NCBI RefSeq assembly: GCF_900168005.1
Contig: NZ_FUYP01000002.1
Coordinates: 62,001 to 126,000, forward strand
Source of the DNA: Sphingopyxis flava
GTDB lineage: Bacteria > Pseudomonadota > Alphaproteobacteria > Sphingomonadales > Sphingomonadaceae
Reading direction: 5' to 3'
Length of the DNA: 64,000 bases
Of the stretch, positions 9,076-18,426 are shown piece after piece. The position numbers and the translations under genes were made by a program. Below the pieces are notes generated by a model, which saw only the letters and a program-made list of their open reading frames with translations, was not told the DNA's origin and ran no database searches. Numbering within the stretch: the stretch's first letter is position 1; every line of letters begins with the position of its first letter.

Positions 9076-9786
9076 ATGGAAGTGCCCGCCGTCCCTCCGG
9101 TCGCCCACCGCGTCGCCATGTACGACATGGACCGCACGATCACGCGTGCGGGTACCTATAGCGGCTTTTTGATGCACGTCGCGCGGCGCCGGCAACCGTG
9201 GCGGCTGATGCTGCTGCCCCTCGTGGGTCTTGCGGGGATTGCCTACTCATTGCGGCTGATCGACCGGGCGCAGTTCAAGGCAATCAACCTTCGCCTCTTG
9301 GTCGGCAAACGCTTCAGCCGCGCCGAAATCGCCCCGCTGGCCGAGAGCTATGCCGACAAGGTCGTGGCGCGCGGCCTGCATCCGGCGGCGCTTGAGCAAA
9401 TCGCGGCCGATCGTGCAGCCGGGTACCGGCTGCTCCTCGCGACCGCCTCCTTTCACCTCTATGTGGACGCGATCGCGCGGCGGCTGGGCATGGATGATGT
9501 GCTTGCGACGCGGCTCGACGAAGCCGATGGCGAGGACCATATTCACGCGCGACTGAGCGGCGACAATTGTTATGGCGAGGCGAAGTTCGCGCGCATCACC
9601 GGCTGGCTTGCCGACAATGCGATCACGCGCGAAGACGCTCATATTCGCGCCTATTCGGACCATGTTTCCGACCAGCCCATGCTCCGCTTTGCAGACGAAG
9701 CGGTTGCGACGACACCGTCTCGCAAGCTACGCCGTCTGGCGCCGAAAATGGGCTGGCAGGTGGTGGATTGGAGACGGCCCAAATAG
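9076..9786 (+). CDS. HAD-IB family hydrolase (SerB/PAP-like phosphatase)
   Basis: The HAD phosphatase motif I, DMDRT, lies near the N-terminus (MYDMDRTITRAG). Motif III/IV material follows late in the protein (AYSDHVSDQPML). The protein resembles the HAD-IB group that includes SerB-like and phosphatidylglycerophosphate-like phosphatases. I chose the ATG at 9076 (236 residues), which leaves 99 bases for divergent promoters. An ATG at 8989 would add 29 residues but sits only 12 bases from the mlaE start. The substrate is unknown; the hydrophobic stretch after motif I (LMLLPLVGLAGIAYSL) hints at membrane association. Confidence 0.8.
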   Translation: MEVPAVPPVAHRVAMYDMDRTITRAGTYSGFLMHVARRRQPWRLMLLPLVGLAGIAYSLRLIDRAQFKAINLRLLVGKRFSRAEIAPLAESYADKVVARGLHPAALEQIAADRAAGYRLLLATASFHLYVDAIARRLGMDDVLATRLDEADGEDHIHARLSGDNCYGEAKFARITGWLADNAITREDAHIRAYSDHVSDQPMLRFADEAVATTPSRKLRRLAPKMGWQVVDWRRPK

Positions 9787-9798
9787 CGCTTGGCTAGC

Positions 9799-9825
9799 GT
9801 CACCTGTGGGAAATCCCGAGGTGAC
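9799..9825. terminator. Strong inverted repeat between convergent genes, likely bidirectional terminator
   Basis: GTCACCT and AGGTGAC form a perfect 7-bp stem, with GGGAAATCCC able to pair inside it. Flanking bases (TGGC/GCCA) extend the stem across a small bulge. There is no T-tract on either side, so a factor-independent role is not certain. Confidence 0.5.
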
Positions 9826-9846
9826 GGCCAGAAGAGCCTCCGCGCG

Positions 9847-11169
9847 TCAGACCGCCGCGAGCGCCTGATCGAAATCGGCAATCAGATCGTCCGAATTCTC
9901 GATGCCGATCGACACGCGCACCAGATTATCGGTGATGCCGAGCGCCGCCTTTCGTTCGTCGGGAACCGACAAGTGCGTCATGGCCGCGGGGTGGCTGGCG
10001 AGCGTCTCGGTGCCCCCGAGGCTGACTGCGAGCTTGGCGATCTTGAGGGCGTCAAGAAAGCGGAAGCTCTCCGCCTCGCCGCCCTTGATGAAGAGCGAGA
10101 AGGTCGATCCCGCGCCCGTGCAGTGACGGTCGAAAATGTCCTTCTGGGATCCGGCATCGAGAAAGCCGAGATAACCCAGCCCCTCGACCTTTGGATGGTC
10201 CTTCAGGAAGGCGCAGACCTTTTCGGCATTCTCGCCTGCCCGGGTCATCCGCAATTCGACGGTCTCAAGGCTGCGCAGCAGCATCCAGGCCGTGTGGGGA
10301 TCGCAGATCGTGCCGATCGTGTTGCGCATCATCCGGATGGGGCCGAGCCATTGCTTTGCTCCGAGCACGCCGCCCGCGACGAGATCGCTGTGGCCGCCGG
10401 CATATTTGGTGAGACTGTAAAGGACGATGTCGGCCCCATGCGCAAGCGGCTTCGACCAGAGCGGCCCGAGAAAGGTGTTGTCGATCGCGATGGGGGGACG
10501 CGCGTCCTCGGCAAAGGCGGCGTCGACCGCCGCTCGCATCGCCTCGACGTCGACGAGCGCGTTGGTGGGGTTGGCGGGGCTTTCAAGGTAGACCATCGCG
10601 ACCTTGCCGCCCTGCTTGGCCGCCATGGCCTGCGCCTCGGCTAGGATCGCGTTCATTTCCTCGCGCGAAGCTTCGGCGGGAAAATCGACATAGGTGGCGC
10701 CAAAGCGCGACAATATCCGCGCGATCAGCGTCTCGGTTGCCGCATAGAGGGGGCCTGAATGAACGATGACATCATTCATGTTGACGTGGGCAAGCAGCAA
10801 TGTCGCGATCGCCGACATGCCCGAGGAAAAGACGAGCGCGTCCTCGGCCCTTTCCCAGACGCCAAGCCGTGCCTCGAGTATCTCCTGGTTCGGGCCGTTG
10901 AAGCGCGAATAGACCAGGCCTTCGGCTCCCCCGGGGCGTTTGCCGGTGATACCCTCGAAGTGGCGCTTGCCCGCCGCGGCGCTTTCGAAGGCAAAGGTCG
11001 AAGTCAGGAAGATCGGCGGCTTCAGCGAGCCTTCGGACAGCATCGGGTCGTACCCATAGCCCATCATCAGCGTCGAGGGCGACAGGGCGTGGCCGCCGAT
11101 TTCGGTGACGTCGGCCTTGGGCTTGCGGCGCGTGGTGCCGGTAAGGTCATTATTGTCGATGGCGGGCAT
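9847..11169 (-). CDS. Cystathionine gamma-synthase family PLP enzyme
   Basis: The 440-residue protein is a PLP-dependent Cys/Met-metabolism enzyme (fold type I). The PLP lysine lies in SLTKYAGGHSD, the cofactor-contacting tyrosine in VYSRFNGPNQE, and the phosphate-binding region in FSSGMSAIATLLLA. It resembles the longer cystathionine gamma-synthase/methionine gamma-lyase-like subgroup of proteobacteria, so synthesis versus degradation of sulfur amino acids cannot be settled. The ATG at 11169 has GGAG seven bases upstream; the frame continues up to a weak TTG at 11202. It lies just downstream of the MFS gene on the same strand. Confidence 0.88.
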   Translation of the reverse strand: MPAIDNNDLTGTTRRKPKADVTEIGGHALSPSTLMMGYGYDPMLSEGSLKPPIFLTSTFAFESAAAGKRHFEGITGKRPGGAEGLVYSRFNGPNQEILEARLGVWERAEDALVFSSGMSAIATLLLAHVNMNDVIVHSGPLYAATETLIARILSRFGATYVDFPAEASREEMNAILAEAQAMAAKQGGKVAMVYLESPANPTNALVDVEAMRAAVDAAFAEDARPPIAIDNTFLGPLWSKPLAHGADIVLYSLTKYAGGHSDLVAGGVLGAKQWLGPIRMMRNTIGTICDPHTAWMLLRSLETVELRMTRAGENAEKVCAFLKDHPKVEGLGYLGFLDAGSQKDIFDRHCTGAGSTFSLFIKGGEAESFRFLDALKIAKLAVSLGGTETLASHPAAMTHLSVPDERKAALGITDNLVRVSIGIENSDDLIADFDQALAAV

Positions 11170-11239
11170 GGTCGGACTCCGATGAATTGGTTTCACTTGC
11201 AACTAGCGCGCTTTTGAGCGCCGGTCACCCTGCCTTAAC

Positions 11240-12523
11240 TCAGTCCTCGACGATAAGGCTGCGTTCGCGGGTTTCAGGGAGCAGCAGGGTCGCGACGCCG
11301 GCGAGCCCGATGATCAGCGCGACGTAGAAATAGAAGAGCCATTCAACGCCCTGACCCTTGAGCCAGAGCGCGACCATTTCGACCGTGCCGCCGAAGATCG
11401 CGTTGCCGATCGCATAGGGCAGTGCGACGCCAAGCCCGCGGATATGGGCGGGAAAAAGCTCGGCCTTCACCAGCGCATTATTTGCCGTGTAGCCGCTCTG
11501 CAAGGTGAGGGGGACAAGGATGACCAGCGTCGCCGCGATTGGCGAGGTGATGCGCTCGAGTGTGAAGAAGGTCGGCACGGCAACGACCGCCCCCCCGATG
11601 CCGAAAAGCAGCAGCATCGGCCGCCGCCCGAAACGGTCGGCGAGTGCGCCGAAGACAGGCTGCATCGCGGCGAACCAGAGCAGCGCCGCTGCTATGATCC
11701 AGGTCGCGGTTTCCTTGTCGAAGCCGACGCTGTTGAACAGGAATTTCTGCATATAGGTGATGTAGGTATAGGCACCGATCCCGCCGCCGGCAGACAAGAG
11801 GCCCACAAGAATGGCTTCGCGGCGGTGTTCGCGCCAAAGCCGCCGTGCGGTCGAGGCAGGACGGTCGGCCGCCTGGTTCTCGAAGGACGGCGTCTCGGCG
11901 AGATTTCGGCGCAGGACATAAACGCCGAGCGCCAGCAGCGCGCCGATCACGAAGGGGATGCGCCACCCCCAGGCGGTCAACTCGGCCTCCGTCAGAAAGG
12001 CTTGGAGAATGATGGCAACGAAGATCGCCGAGAGCTGGCCCCCGATCAGCGTCAGATACTGGAAGCTGGCCCAGAAGCCGCGGTGTTCGCGCGGCGCCAT
12101 TTCGGAAAGATAAGTCGCGCTCGCCCCATATTCGCCGCCTAGCGACAGGCCCTGCAGGATGCGCGCGGTGACCAGAACCGCGGGTCCTGCGAGCCCCGCC
12201 TCGGCATAGGTGGGCGCAAGTGCAATCAACAGCGAGCCGCCGAACATCAGGGCCACCGACAGCGTCAGGCCTGCCTTGCGCCCGCGCGCGTCCGCAAAGC
12301 GTCCCATCACCCACGCGCCGATCGGCCGCATGACGAAACCGACGGCAAAGATCGTGGCGGTACTGAGCAATTGCGCGGTCGGATCGGCCTTGGGGAAGAA
12401 GACGGGCGCGAAATAGATGGCGAATGCGGCATAGGCGAACCAGTCGTACCATTCGACGAGATTCCCTGCCGAGCCGCCAATGATCGAGACGAGCCGTTTG
12501 CGCGGTATCGCAAGGGCCTTCAT
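11240..12523 (-). CDS. MFS transporter, metabolite:H+ symporter family (KgtP/ProP-like)
   Basis: The 427-residue inner-membrane carrier has about 12 hydrophobic segments. The N-terminal NLVEWYDWFAYAAFAIYFA and the loop motif GRFADARGRKAG are typical of metabolite:H+ symporters such as KgtP and ProP. A second loop signature is LADRFGRRPML. The likely substrate is a small organic acid or osmolyte, but the sequence does not tell which. The ATG at 12523 follows a GGGGGAG Shine-Dalgarno. It is the first of two minus-strand genes with the PLP enzyme. Confidence 0.9.
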   Translation of the reverse strand: MKALAIPRKRLVSIIGGSAGNLVEWYDWFAYAAFAIYFAPVFFPKADPTAQLLSTATIFAVGFVMRPIGAWVMGRFADARGRKAGLTLSVALMFGGSLLIALAPTYAEAGLAGPAVLVTARILQGLSLGGEYGASATYLSEMAPREHRGFWASFQYLTLIGGQLSAIFVAIILQAFLTEAELTAWGWRIPFVIGALLALGVYVLRRNLAETPSFENQAADRPASTARRLWREHRREAILVGLLSAGGGIGAYTYITYMQKFLFNSVGFDKETATWIIAAALLWFAAMQPVFGALADRFGRRPMLLLFGIGGAVVAVPTFFTLERITSPIAATLVILVPLTLQSGYTANNALVKAELFPAHIRGLGVALPYAIGNAIFGGTVEMVALWLKGQGVEWLFYFYVALIIGLAGVATLLLPETRERSLIVED

Positions 12524-12546
12524 TGCGCTCCCCCTCTTCGTTGCGG

Positions 12547-13308
12547 TCAGCGGATGCCGATCACGGATAATTGCCGGCCGTAGCCCTTTTCACCGCGCAG
12601 GCACGCGCGGCGGTAGCTGAAATAATCGGCTTCCTGTGCGCACGTATCCTGCCCGCCAATTGCGACCGTGGGGACATGCGCTGCGGCGAGACGCGCCGCG
12701 ACATAGGCTGCGATGTCAAACATCGCGTGGCCAGGCCGGCCGGCGGCGAAGAATCGTTCGTTCGCCGGATCGTCCGCAAGGAAGCGGCTCACGAAGGCTG
12801 CGTCGACCTCGTAAGAGGCGCGGCCGATGCAGGGCCCGATGGCGGCGGTGATGCGTGCGCGGCGGGCGCCAAGTTCCTCCATCGCCTCGAGCGTCGCCTC
12901 GGCGACGCCGGCGATGGCGCCCTTCCACCCGGCATGGGCGGCACCGACCACCCCGGCTTCCCGGTCGGCGAAGAGTATCGGAACGCAGTCAGCGGTGAGA
13001 ATGGCGAGCAGGATTCCGGGCGTGCGGGTCGCAAGTGCGTCAGCCTCGGGCCGCGCGGCAAGATCGGTGGTCTCATCGACGATAAGGCAGCGCCGGCCGT
13101 GCACCTGATACACCCCCGCAAGCGCTGCGCCGGGCAGGATAGCCGTGGCGGCCCGACGGCGGTTTTCGGCAATCAGCGCGGGGTCGTCGCCCGAACCGAT
13201 GCCGCAGTTGAGCGACGCAAGATCGCCCGTGGACACGCCGCCCTGCCGCCCGAAAAAACCGTGAGGCAGCCCGCCGAGCGCGGCAGCGGTGGTAAAAGGG
13301 ACCGTCAC
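12547..13308 (-). CDS. pgeF: PgeF/YfiH-family multicopper 'polyphenol oxidase' (purine nucleoside phosphorylase)
   Basis: The 253-residue protein belongs to the YfiH/DUF152 family, known both as a polyphenol oxidase and as an enzyme that cleaves purine nucleosides and edits peptidoglycan precursors. The metal site is visible as QVHGR, LTADCVPILF and AAHAGWKGA (His-Cys-His). The start is a GTG at 13308 that overlaps the GNAT stop (GTGA). The frame is open further upstream, but that part lies inside the GNAT gene and reads as Arg-rich shadow. It is the last gene of the lgt-midA-GNAT-pgeF run. Confidence 0.9.
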   Translation of the reverse strand: MTVPFTTAAALGGLPHGFFGRQGGVSTGDLASLNCGIGSGDDPALIAENRRRAATAILPGAALAGVYQVHGRRCLIVDETTDLAARPEADALATRTPGILLAILTADCVPILFADREAGVVGAAHAGWKGAIAGVAEATLEAMEELGARRARITAAIGPCIGRASYEVDAAFVSRFLADDPANERFFAAGRPGHAMFDIAAYVAARLAAAHVPTVAIGGQDTCAQEADYFSYRRACLRGEKGYGRQLSVIGIR

Positions 13309-13823
13309 AGATCGAGTCTCCAGATTCGATCTTCGTCGACATGATTGCCCACGCGAAAGGCATTGCGGCCGACATCGACGAAACCGTAGCGGCGGTAGAA
13401 AGCCTGCGCGCGGGCGTTTTCCGAGAAAACCGAAAGGTAGAGAACAGCCGCGCGCTCGCGCGCCCAGGCGATGCCCCATTCGATCAGCGCGGGGGCGAGC
13501 CCGGTGCCTTTCGCATCCTCGCTGACGTAGAGCTGATGAAGTTCGATCGCGCCCGCCGCCGGTTGGTGTTCGGGCAGATCGAAATCGATCGGCCCGAGCT
13601 TGATGAAACCGGTAATGGCGCCGTCCTTGCCGCGCGCCAGCGCGATCGCCCAGTCGGGATCGGCAAGCTGTGCGCGGATGCGGTTGGGCGGGTTCCAGTC
13701 CGCGAGGAATGTGGCGAGGTCGTCGGGGGCATAGATGTGGCCGAAGGTGTGTCGGAACGAGCTCTCGGCAAAGGTGGAAAGAGCGTCGGCATCGCTGGCC
13801 TCAGCGCGAACGATAGCAATCAT
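13305..13823 (-). CDS. GNAT family N-acetyltransferase
   Basis: This 172-residue cytosolic protein is a GNAT acyltransferase. The acetyl-CoA binding motif is LYVSEDAKGTGLAPALIEWG, followed by the C-terminal AQAFYRRYGFVDVG typical of the fold. The acceptor is unknown. Its ATG overlaps the stop of midA by four bases and its own stop overlaps pgeF, so it is translationally coupled on both sides. It has been slotted between two genes that are usually adjacent in alphaproteobacteria. Confidence 0.88.
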   Translation of the reverse strand: MIAIVRAEASDADALSTFAESSFRHTFGHIYAPDDLATFLADWNPPNRIRAQLADPDWAIALARGKDGAITGFIKLGPIDFDLPEHQPAAGAIELHQLYVSEDAKGTGLAPALIEWGIAWARERAAVLYLSVFSENARAQAFYRRYGFVDVGRNAFRVGNHVDEDRIWRLDL

Positions 13824-14890
13824 GAAGGTCCTCCCGGGTGCGCAAAACCCTCGGGCACCGGCCAGGTGGGTGCATGGATCGCCATTGCGCGAAAGAGTTC
13901 GCCCATCGCATCAGGCTCGACCAGCCGGTCGCGCTGACCGGCGAGTTCATCGGCGCGGTCCGGCGCAGCCGCAGCGAGCGCCTTCATCCGTGCGTCGATG
14001 CCGAGCCGCCTGAGCCATTCGCCCTGACTCACTGGCCCGGCCACCAGCGCTCCCCCCCCGAGCGCCGCAAAGGCAAGCGCCGAGAAATCCACATGCGCCG
14101 TCAGGTCGACCTCGCCCGGCTGCGCGAAGGGGTTCGCGAAGCGGTGATTCTTGACCGCCTGCAGCGTGTCGCCCGCGGCAGGGCCACTATAACCATAGTC
14201 GATGACCAGCATCGCGCCGCCACGGCGTGCGAGGCGAAAGGCGCAGCTCTGCATGATCGCGGCCGCAGCGGGCGCGGTTTCGACGACCGTGCCTTCGCCA
14301 TGATGGCGGAGCGCTGCGGGTACCGCTTCGTCGGCCGGAATGCTGCCCGCCTTCGGTACCAGCGCGCCGCGGTCGCGAACGACGATACGCTCGCGCCAGC
14401 CGTCGCAGGTTCGTACATATTGGTGGATCGGAAGCGCGTCGAAAAATTCATTGGCAACGATGAGAGGCGCGACATCGTCGGGCAGGCCGGTGATGTCGCC
14501 GTGATGCACGGCCGCGGGCAGCCGGGCGGCCTGCGCTGCGCGCAGCATCGGGCTCGTCTCGACCAGATGGATACCCTGCGGCACGGCGCCAAAGCGCGCC
14601 ATCGCACGTAACGCATCGCTGGCGAGCGTCCCGCGGCCGGGACCAAGTTCGACATAGCTAAACGCCGGCCGGCCCGCGCGCAGCCACAGGTCCGCGATCC
14701 AGATGCCCACCATCTCGCCGAACATCTGACTGATCTCCGGCGCCGTGGTGAAGTCCCCGGCCGCGCCAAGCGGGTCGCGCGTCGCATAATAATGCGCATT
14801 GGCGGCGGCCATATAGTCGGCGACTGTCATTGCGCGCGTACTGGCGATCTGAAGCATGAGATGAGCAGGCGTTGGCGGGCCGTCAGGCAA
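13820..14890 (-). CDS. midA: Class I SAM-dependent methyltransferase of the MidA/NDUFAF7 family (COG1565)
   Basis: The 356-residue protein matches the family of NDUFAF7, which methylates an arginine of complex I in mitochondria. The block [21 protein letters not shown], then [16 protein letters not shown] (SAM binding) and [13 protein letters not shown], are highly characteristic. I chose a TTG start at 14890 that overlaps the lgt stop (TTGCCTGA), because the protein then begins at the usual distance before TVADYM. The first ATG (14857) gives a shorter protein with no clear Shine-Dalgarno. A bacterial role in complex I assembly is inferred only. Confidence 0.87.
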   Translation of the reverse strand: MPDGPPTPAHLMLQIASTRAMTVADYMAAANAHYYATRDPLGAAGDFTTAPEISQMFGEMVGIWIADLWLRAGRPAFSYVELGPGRGTLASDALRAMARFGAVPQGIHLVETSPMLRAAQAARLPAAVHHGDITGLPDDVAPLIVANEFFDALPIHQYVRTCDGWRERIVVRDRGALVPKAGSIPADEAVPAALRHHGEGTVVETAPAAAAIMQSCAFRLARRGGAMLVIDYGYSGPAAGDTLQAVKNHRFANPFAQPGEVDLTAHVDFSALAFAALGGGALVAGPVSQGEWLRRLGIDARMKALAAAAPDRADELAGQRDRLVEPDAMGELFRAMAIHAPTWPVPEGFAHPGGPS

Positions 14891-15758
14891 TGCTGTCGGT
14901 CCCCGCGATCGGTTCCACGCGCTGGCGACGCCCCTTCGCGGTTGCGACCAGCCAGATGCCGGCAATCAGCATCGGCACCGTCAGCGTCTGCCCCATCGTC
15001 AGCCCCCAAGGCAGCGTTCCGAGCTGGACGTCGGGCTCGCGGACGAATTCGAGACTGAAGCGGCTGACGCCGTAAATGATCGCTGCCATGCCGAACAGGA
15101 AACCGGGTTTGTAGCGCGCCCTGGTGCGCCAGAAGAAGAAGGCAAGGACTGCGAACATCATGATGCCTTCAAGGCCCGCCTCGTAGAGCTGGCTCGGATG
15201 GCGCGGGTCGGCCGTCCCGCTGCCGGGAAAGATGATCGCCCAGGGCACGGTGGTCGGCCGCCCCCAAAGCTCGCCGTTCACGAAATTGGCAAGGCGGCCG
15301 AAGAAGAGGCCGAAGGGAACGACGCAGGCGATATAGTCGCAAAAGCGCAGGAAGCTGAGCCCTTCCTTGCGCGTTGCATACCAGATCGCGATCAGCACGC
15401 CCGCGACACCGCCATGGAGCGACATGCCTCCGTCCCATAATGCGAGAATCTCGAAAGGGTTTTGGAGATAGTGACCCAGATTGTAGAACAATACATATCC
15501 CAGCCGTCCGCCGAGGATGATGCCGAGCATGGCATAGAAGATCATGTCGTCGGCGTGGCGGCGCGCCATCGGGGCGCCTGGCTGTGCAATCAGGCGCAGC
15601 AGATACCAGTAGCCGACAAAGACCCCGGCGAGATAGGCGAGCGCGTACCAGCGGATGGGCAGACCGAAGACGCTGAAGGCGATTTCGCTGTTTTCGCCCA
15701 TCAAGTCGTGAAAATTGAGATATTGCGTTGCTTCCGTTAGGAGCGCAGAAATTGTCAT
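14883..15758 (-). CDS. lgt: Prolipoprotein diacylglyceryl transferase
   Basis: Lgt is the inner-membrane enzyme that moves diacylglycerol from phosphatidylglycerol to the lipobox cysteine of prolipoproteins. The 291-residue protein has about seven membrane segments. The Lgt signature region [14 protein letters not shown] is present, as are [11 protein letters not shown] and the His-Gly loop [10 protein letters not shown]. The start at 15758 gives [10 protein letters not shown], the normal length; the frame is open upstream without family similarity. It is the first gene of the coupled run, and the window encodes several predicted lipoproteins that would be its substrates. Confidence 0.95.
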   Translation of the reverse strand: MTISALLTEATQYLNFHDLMGENSEIAFSVFGLPIRWYALAYLAGVFVGYWYLLRLIAQPGAPMARRHADDMIFYAMLGIILGGRLGYVLFYNLGHYLQNPFEILALWDGGMSLHGGVAGVLIAIWYATRKEGLSFLRFCDYIACVVPFGLFFGRLANFVNGELWGRPTTVPWAIIFPGSGTADPRHPSQLYEAGLEGIMMFAVLAFFFWRTRARYKPGFLFGMAAIIYGVSRFSLEFVREPDVQLGTLPWGLTMGQTLTVPMLIAGIWLVATAKGRRQRVEPIAGTDSIA

Positions 15759-15834
15759 ATAGTCTCGGCCCTTCCCCAGGAGAGGCCTACCCCATAGGGG
15801 GTAAGCGCTGCGAGACCAAGAGGAGAGATATCCG

Positions 15835-17541
15835 ATGCCATCCGCGCTCGATTTGCGCCTGGACGCCGCATACAAGCTGATCACCGGTCCTGGGGGACCG
15901 ATCCAGGTCGGGACGATCGAGCGCGACGGCCGCGAACTGCCTTTCATCACCAATGCGCCGTCCAATATCGTCGATTATGCCGCCTATTTTTGTGCGCAGC
16001 ATGGCGATGCGACCTTTCTGGTAGAGGGCAAGGAGCGCCTCAGCTTTGCCGAATTCCATGCCGCGGCCCGCAAGGTCGCGGCGGGGCTGGTCGAGGGCTA
16101 TGGGGTGAAGCGTGGTGACCGCATTGGCATCGCGATGCGCAATGCCAATGCTTGGTGCGTCGCCTATCTGGGGGCGCTGATGGCCGGGGGCTGTGCGACC
16201 CTGCTCAATGGCTGGTGGCAGGGCGCCGAGCTCGCCGCGGGGATTGAAGACGCGGGGGCGAAGCTCGTCATCGCCGATCCGCAGCGCGCCGACCGGCTTG
16301 CCTGCGCCCCGCATGGCGCCAAGCTTATCACCCTCGACATCACGCGGCCGATCGAGGAGGCGATCGCGCCGATCACCGCGGCAGGCGGCAGCGACGCGAC
16401 CGCGCTCCCGCAGCTTGGGCCCGACGATCTGGCGACCATCCTCTTCACCTCGGGTTCGACGGGTCAGTCGAAGGGAGCCTATTCGCGCCATCAGGCGGTG
16501 GTGCAGGGGACGTTCAACTATATCGCCCAGACCGCGAGCATCGTTCATCTGCTGACCGAGGACGGACAGATGACGGACCTCCAGCCCGCGACGCTGATCT
16601 GCACCCCGCTCTTCCATGTTACAGCCGAGATTCCGGTGTTCTTGCAAAGCTTTGCGCTCGGACGAAAACTGGTGCTGATGCCGAAATGGAACGCGGAAGA
16701 AGCGATGCGGCTGATTCAGGATGAAAAGGTCAACTACTTCGTCGGCGTGCCGCTGATGAGCTATGAGATCCTCGTTCATCCCCATCGTGCGAAATATGAT
16801 CTCTCGACGTGCAAAAGCTATGCGGGGGGCGGCGCGCCACGCCCACCCGAACATGTGAAGCGCCTCGCCACCGAAATGGGCGAGGGCAAGCCACTGCTCG
16901 GCTATGGCCTTACCGAAACCAATGCGGTCGGGTGCGGGATCATCAACGAGAATTACCTGGCCAAGCCGCTCTCGACGGGTCCGGCATCGAAACCGCTCGT
17001 CGATCTGGCGATCCTCGACGATAACGGCAATCCGCTGCCCCAAGGCCAGGTCGGCGAGGTGTGCATCCGCTCGATCGCCAATTTCGAAGGGTATTGGAAC
17101 AACCCGGAAGCGACAAAGGCCGCCTTTTTCGACAATGGCTATTTCCGCACCGGGGACCTTGGCTACCTCGATGAGGATGGATATCTGTTCATCGTCGACA
17201 GGAAAAAGGATATCATCATCCGCGGCGGCGAAAATATCAGCTGCCAGGAGGTCGAGGCGGCGATCTACGAGCATCCTGATGCCAAGGAATGCGCCGTTTT
17301 TGGTCTGCCCGACGAGCGACTGGGCGAGGTGGTCGGCGCTGTTGTGTGGATGGCGCCTGACAGCAAGCCCAACGCTGCAATGCTGAGCGAATTCCTCGCC
17401 GAACGGCTCGCGCCGTATAAGGTGCCGAGCAAGATCTGGCTGAGCGCCGAAGCGCTGCCCAAACTTGGCACGGAAAAGATCGACAAGCTATCCCTGCGCA
17501 AGCAGTATCGGGAGGAATATGCCGCGCAGCATGCCGCGTAA
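15835..17541 (+). CDS. Acyl-CoA synthetase (class I adenylate-forming enzyme)
   Basis: The 568-residue cytosolic enzyme activates a carboxylic acid with ATP and CoA. Visible family motifs are the P-loop [11 protein letters not shown], the YGLTET motif, [15 protein letters not shown] and [18 protein letters not shown] in the hinge, and the catalytic lysine in [10 protein letters not shown]. It resembles long-chain fatty-acid-CoA ligases of sphingomonads, but chain length or an aromatic substrate cannot be decided. An AGGAGAG Shine-Dalgarno lies about nine bases before the ATG. The gene is divergent from lgt. Confidence 0.9.
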   Translation: MPSALDLRLDAAYKLITGPGGPIQVGTIERDGRELPFITNAPSNIVDYAAYFCAQHGDATFLVEGKERLSFAEFHAAARKVAAGLVEGYGVKRGDRIGIAMRNANAWCVAYLGALMAGGCATLLNGWWQGAELAAGIEDAGAKLVIADPQRADRLACAPHGAKLITLDITRPIEEAIAPITAAGGSDATALPQLGPDDLATILFTSGSTGQSKGAYSRHQAVVQGTFNYIAQTASIVHLLTEDGQMTDLQPATLICTPLFHVTAEIPVFLQSFALGRKLVLMPKWNAEEAMRLIQDEKVNYFVGVPLMSYEILVHPHRAKYDLSTCKSYAGGGAPRPPEHVKRLATEMGEGKPLLGYGLTETNAVGCGIINENYLAKPLSTGPASKPLVDLAILDDNGNPLPQGQVGEVCIRSIANFEGYWNNPEATKAAFFDNGYFRTGDLGYLDEDGYLFIVDRKKDIIIRGGENISCQEVEAAIYEHPDAKECAVFGLPDERLGEVVGAVVWMAPDSKPNAAMLSEFLAERLAPYKVPSKIWLSAEALPKLGTEKIDKLSLRKQYREEYAAQHAA

Positions 17542-17571
17542 CCGTTGAACGCGCGGGAGCGAACCGGGAGC

Positions 17572-18426
17572 ATGGGCGCCGCCGACATCCTTGACGTTTC
17601 GCCTCAGGCCGCCGGGCCGGTGCGCGTCTATCGCCACCGGCTTCCGGTGCGCCTTTGGCATTGGCTGAATGCCGCTACGCTGCTCGTCCTTCTGATGAGC
17701 GGGCTGATGATATTCAACGCCCATCCGCGGCTCTACTGGGGCCAATATGGCGCGAACCACGACCATGCCTGGCTCGAGATCGGGTCGACGCGTGCAACGG
17801 GTTATCTGCGCATCGGGTCATGGAAGGTCGACACAACCGGCATGCTCGGCCACTGGACGGACCGTGACGGGGCGACGCAGCGCTGGGCTTTTCCGGGCTG
17901 GGCGACGATTCCCACCCGCTACAGCCTCGCCGACGGGCGGCGCTGGCACCTGAGCTTTGCCTGGCTTTTCGCGGTCGCGCTCACCCTATATATGATTTGG
18001 ACCGCGATCGGCGGCCATCTGGCAAAGGATCTTCGCGTCCGGCGCGGCGAGTGGGGTCTGGGTGCCCTCTGGCGGGACCTTAAGGATCATGCGCGGCTGC
18101 GCTTCCCCGCCGGCGAAGCGGCGCTACGCTATAATATCCTTCAGAAACTCAGCTATATTGGGGTAATTTTCCTGCTGCTACCGCTGATGATATTCACCGG
18201 CCTCGCCATGTCGCCCGGGTTCAACGCGACCGCCCCCTGGCTGATCGACCTCTTCGGCGGACGCCAGTCGGCGCGCTCGATCCATTTCATCACCGCCACG
18301 CTCCTCCTGCTCTTCTTTCTCATCCATGTCGCGATGGTGCTGCTCGCGGGGCCCGCAAATGCGCTGCGCTCGATAGTCACGGGCTGGCTTCGCCTTCCGC
18401 CTGCCAGGGAGGAAGGGCGTGAATGA
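17572..18426 (+). CDS. Cytochrome b (b561/Ni-Fe-hydrogenase type) membrane subunit
   Basis: The 284-residue protein has about four main membrane segments with histidines placed for heme b ligation: VRLWHWLNAATLL at the first helix, RRWHLSFAWLF, and FLIHVAMVLL at the last. This is the pattern of the cytochrome b561 domain found with hydrogenases and molybdoenzymes. An extended periplasmic or loop region (about residues 60-115) carries many Trp and Gly. The downstream oxidoreductase overlaps it by eight bases, so the two probably form one electron-transfer unit. The ATG at 17572 is preferred over a TTG at 17545. Confidence 0.85.
   Translation: MGAADILDVSPQAAGPVRVYRHRLPVRLWHWLNAATLLVLLMSGLMIFNAHPRLYWGQYGANHDHAWLEIGSTRATGYLRIGSWKVDTTGMLGHWTDRDGATQRWAFPGWATIPTRYSLADGRRWHLSFAWLFAVALTLYMIWTAIGGHLAKDLRVRRGEWGLGALWRDLKDHARLRFPAGEAALRYNILQKLSYIGVIFLLLPLMIFTGLAMSPGFNATAPWLIDLFGGRQSARSIHFITATLLLLFFLIHVAMVLLAGPANALRSIVTGWLRLPPAREEGRE

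Noticed and set aside
11170..11239. A SAM or cobalamin riboswitch before the cystathionine gamma-synthase family gene
   Set aside because: The gap is only about 70 bases and shows no conserved aptamer stems.
15787..17274. A 495-codon open minus-strand frame under the acyl-CoA synthetase
   Set aside because: It is antisense to a gene with clear AMP-binding motifs, and its product is Arg/Asp-rich without any domain. Such frames arise from GC-rich codon use.
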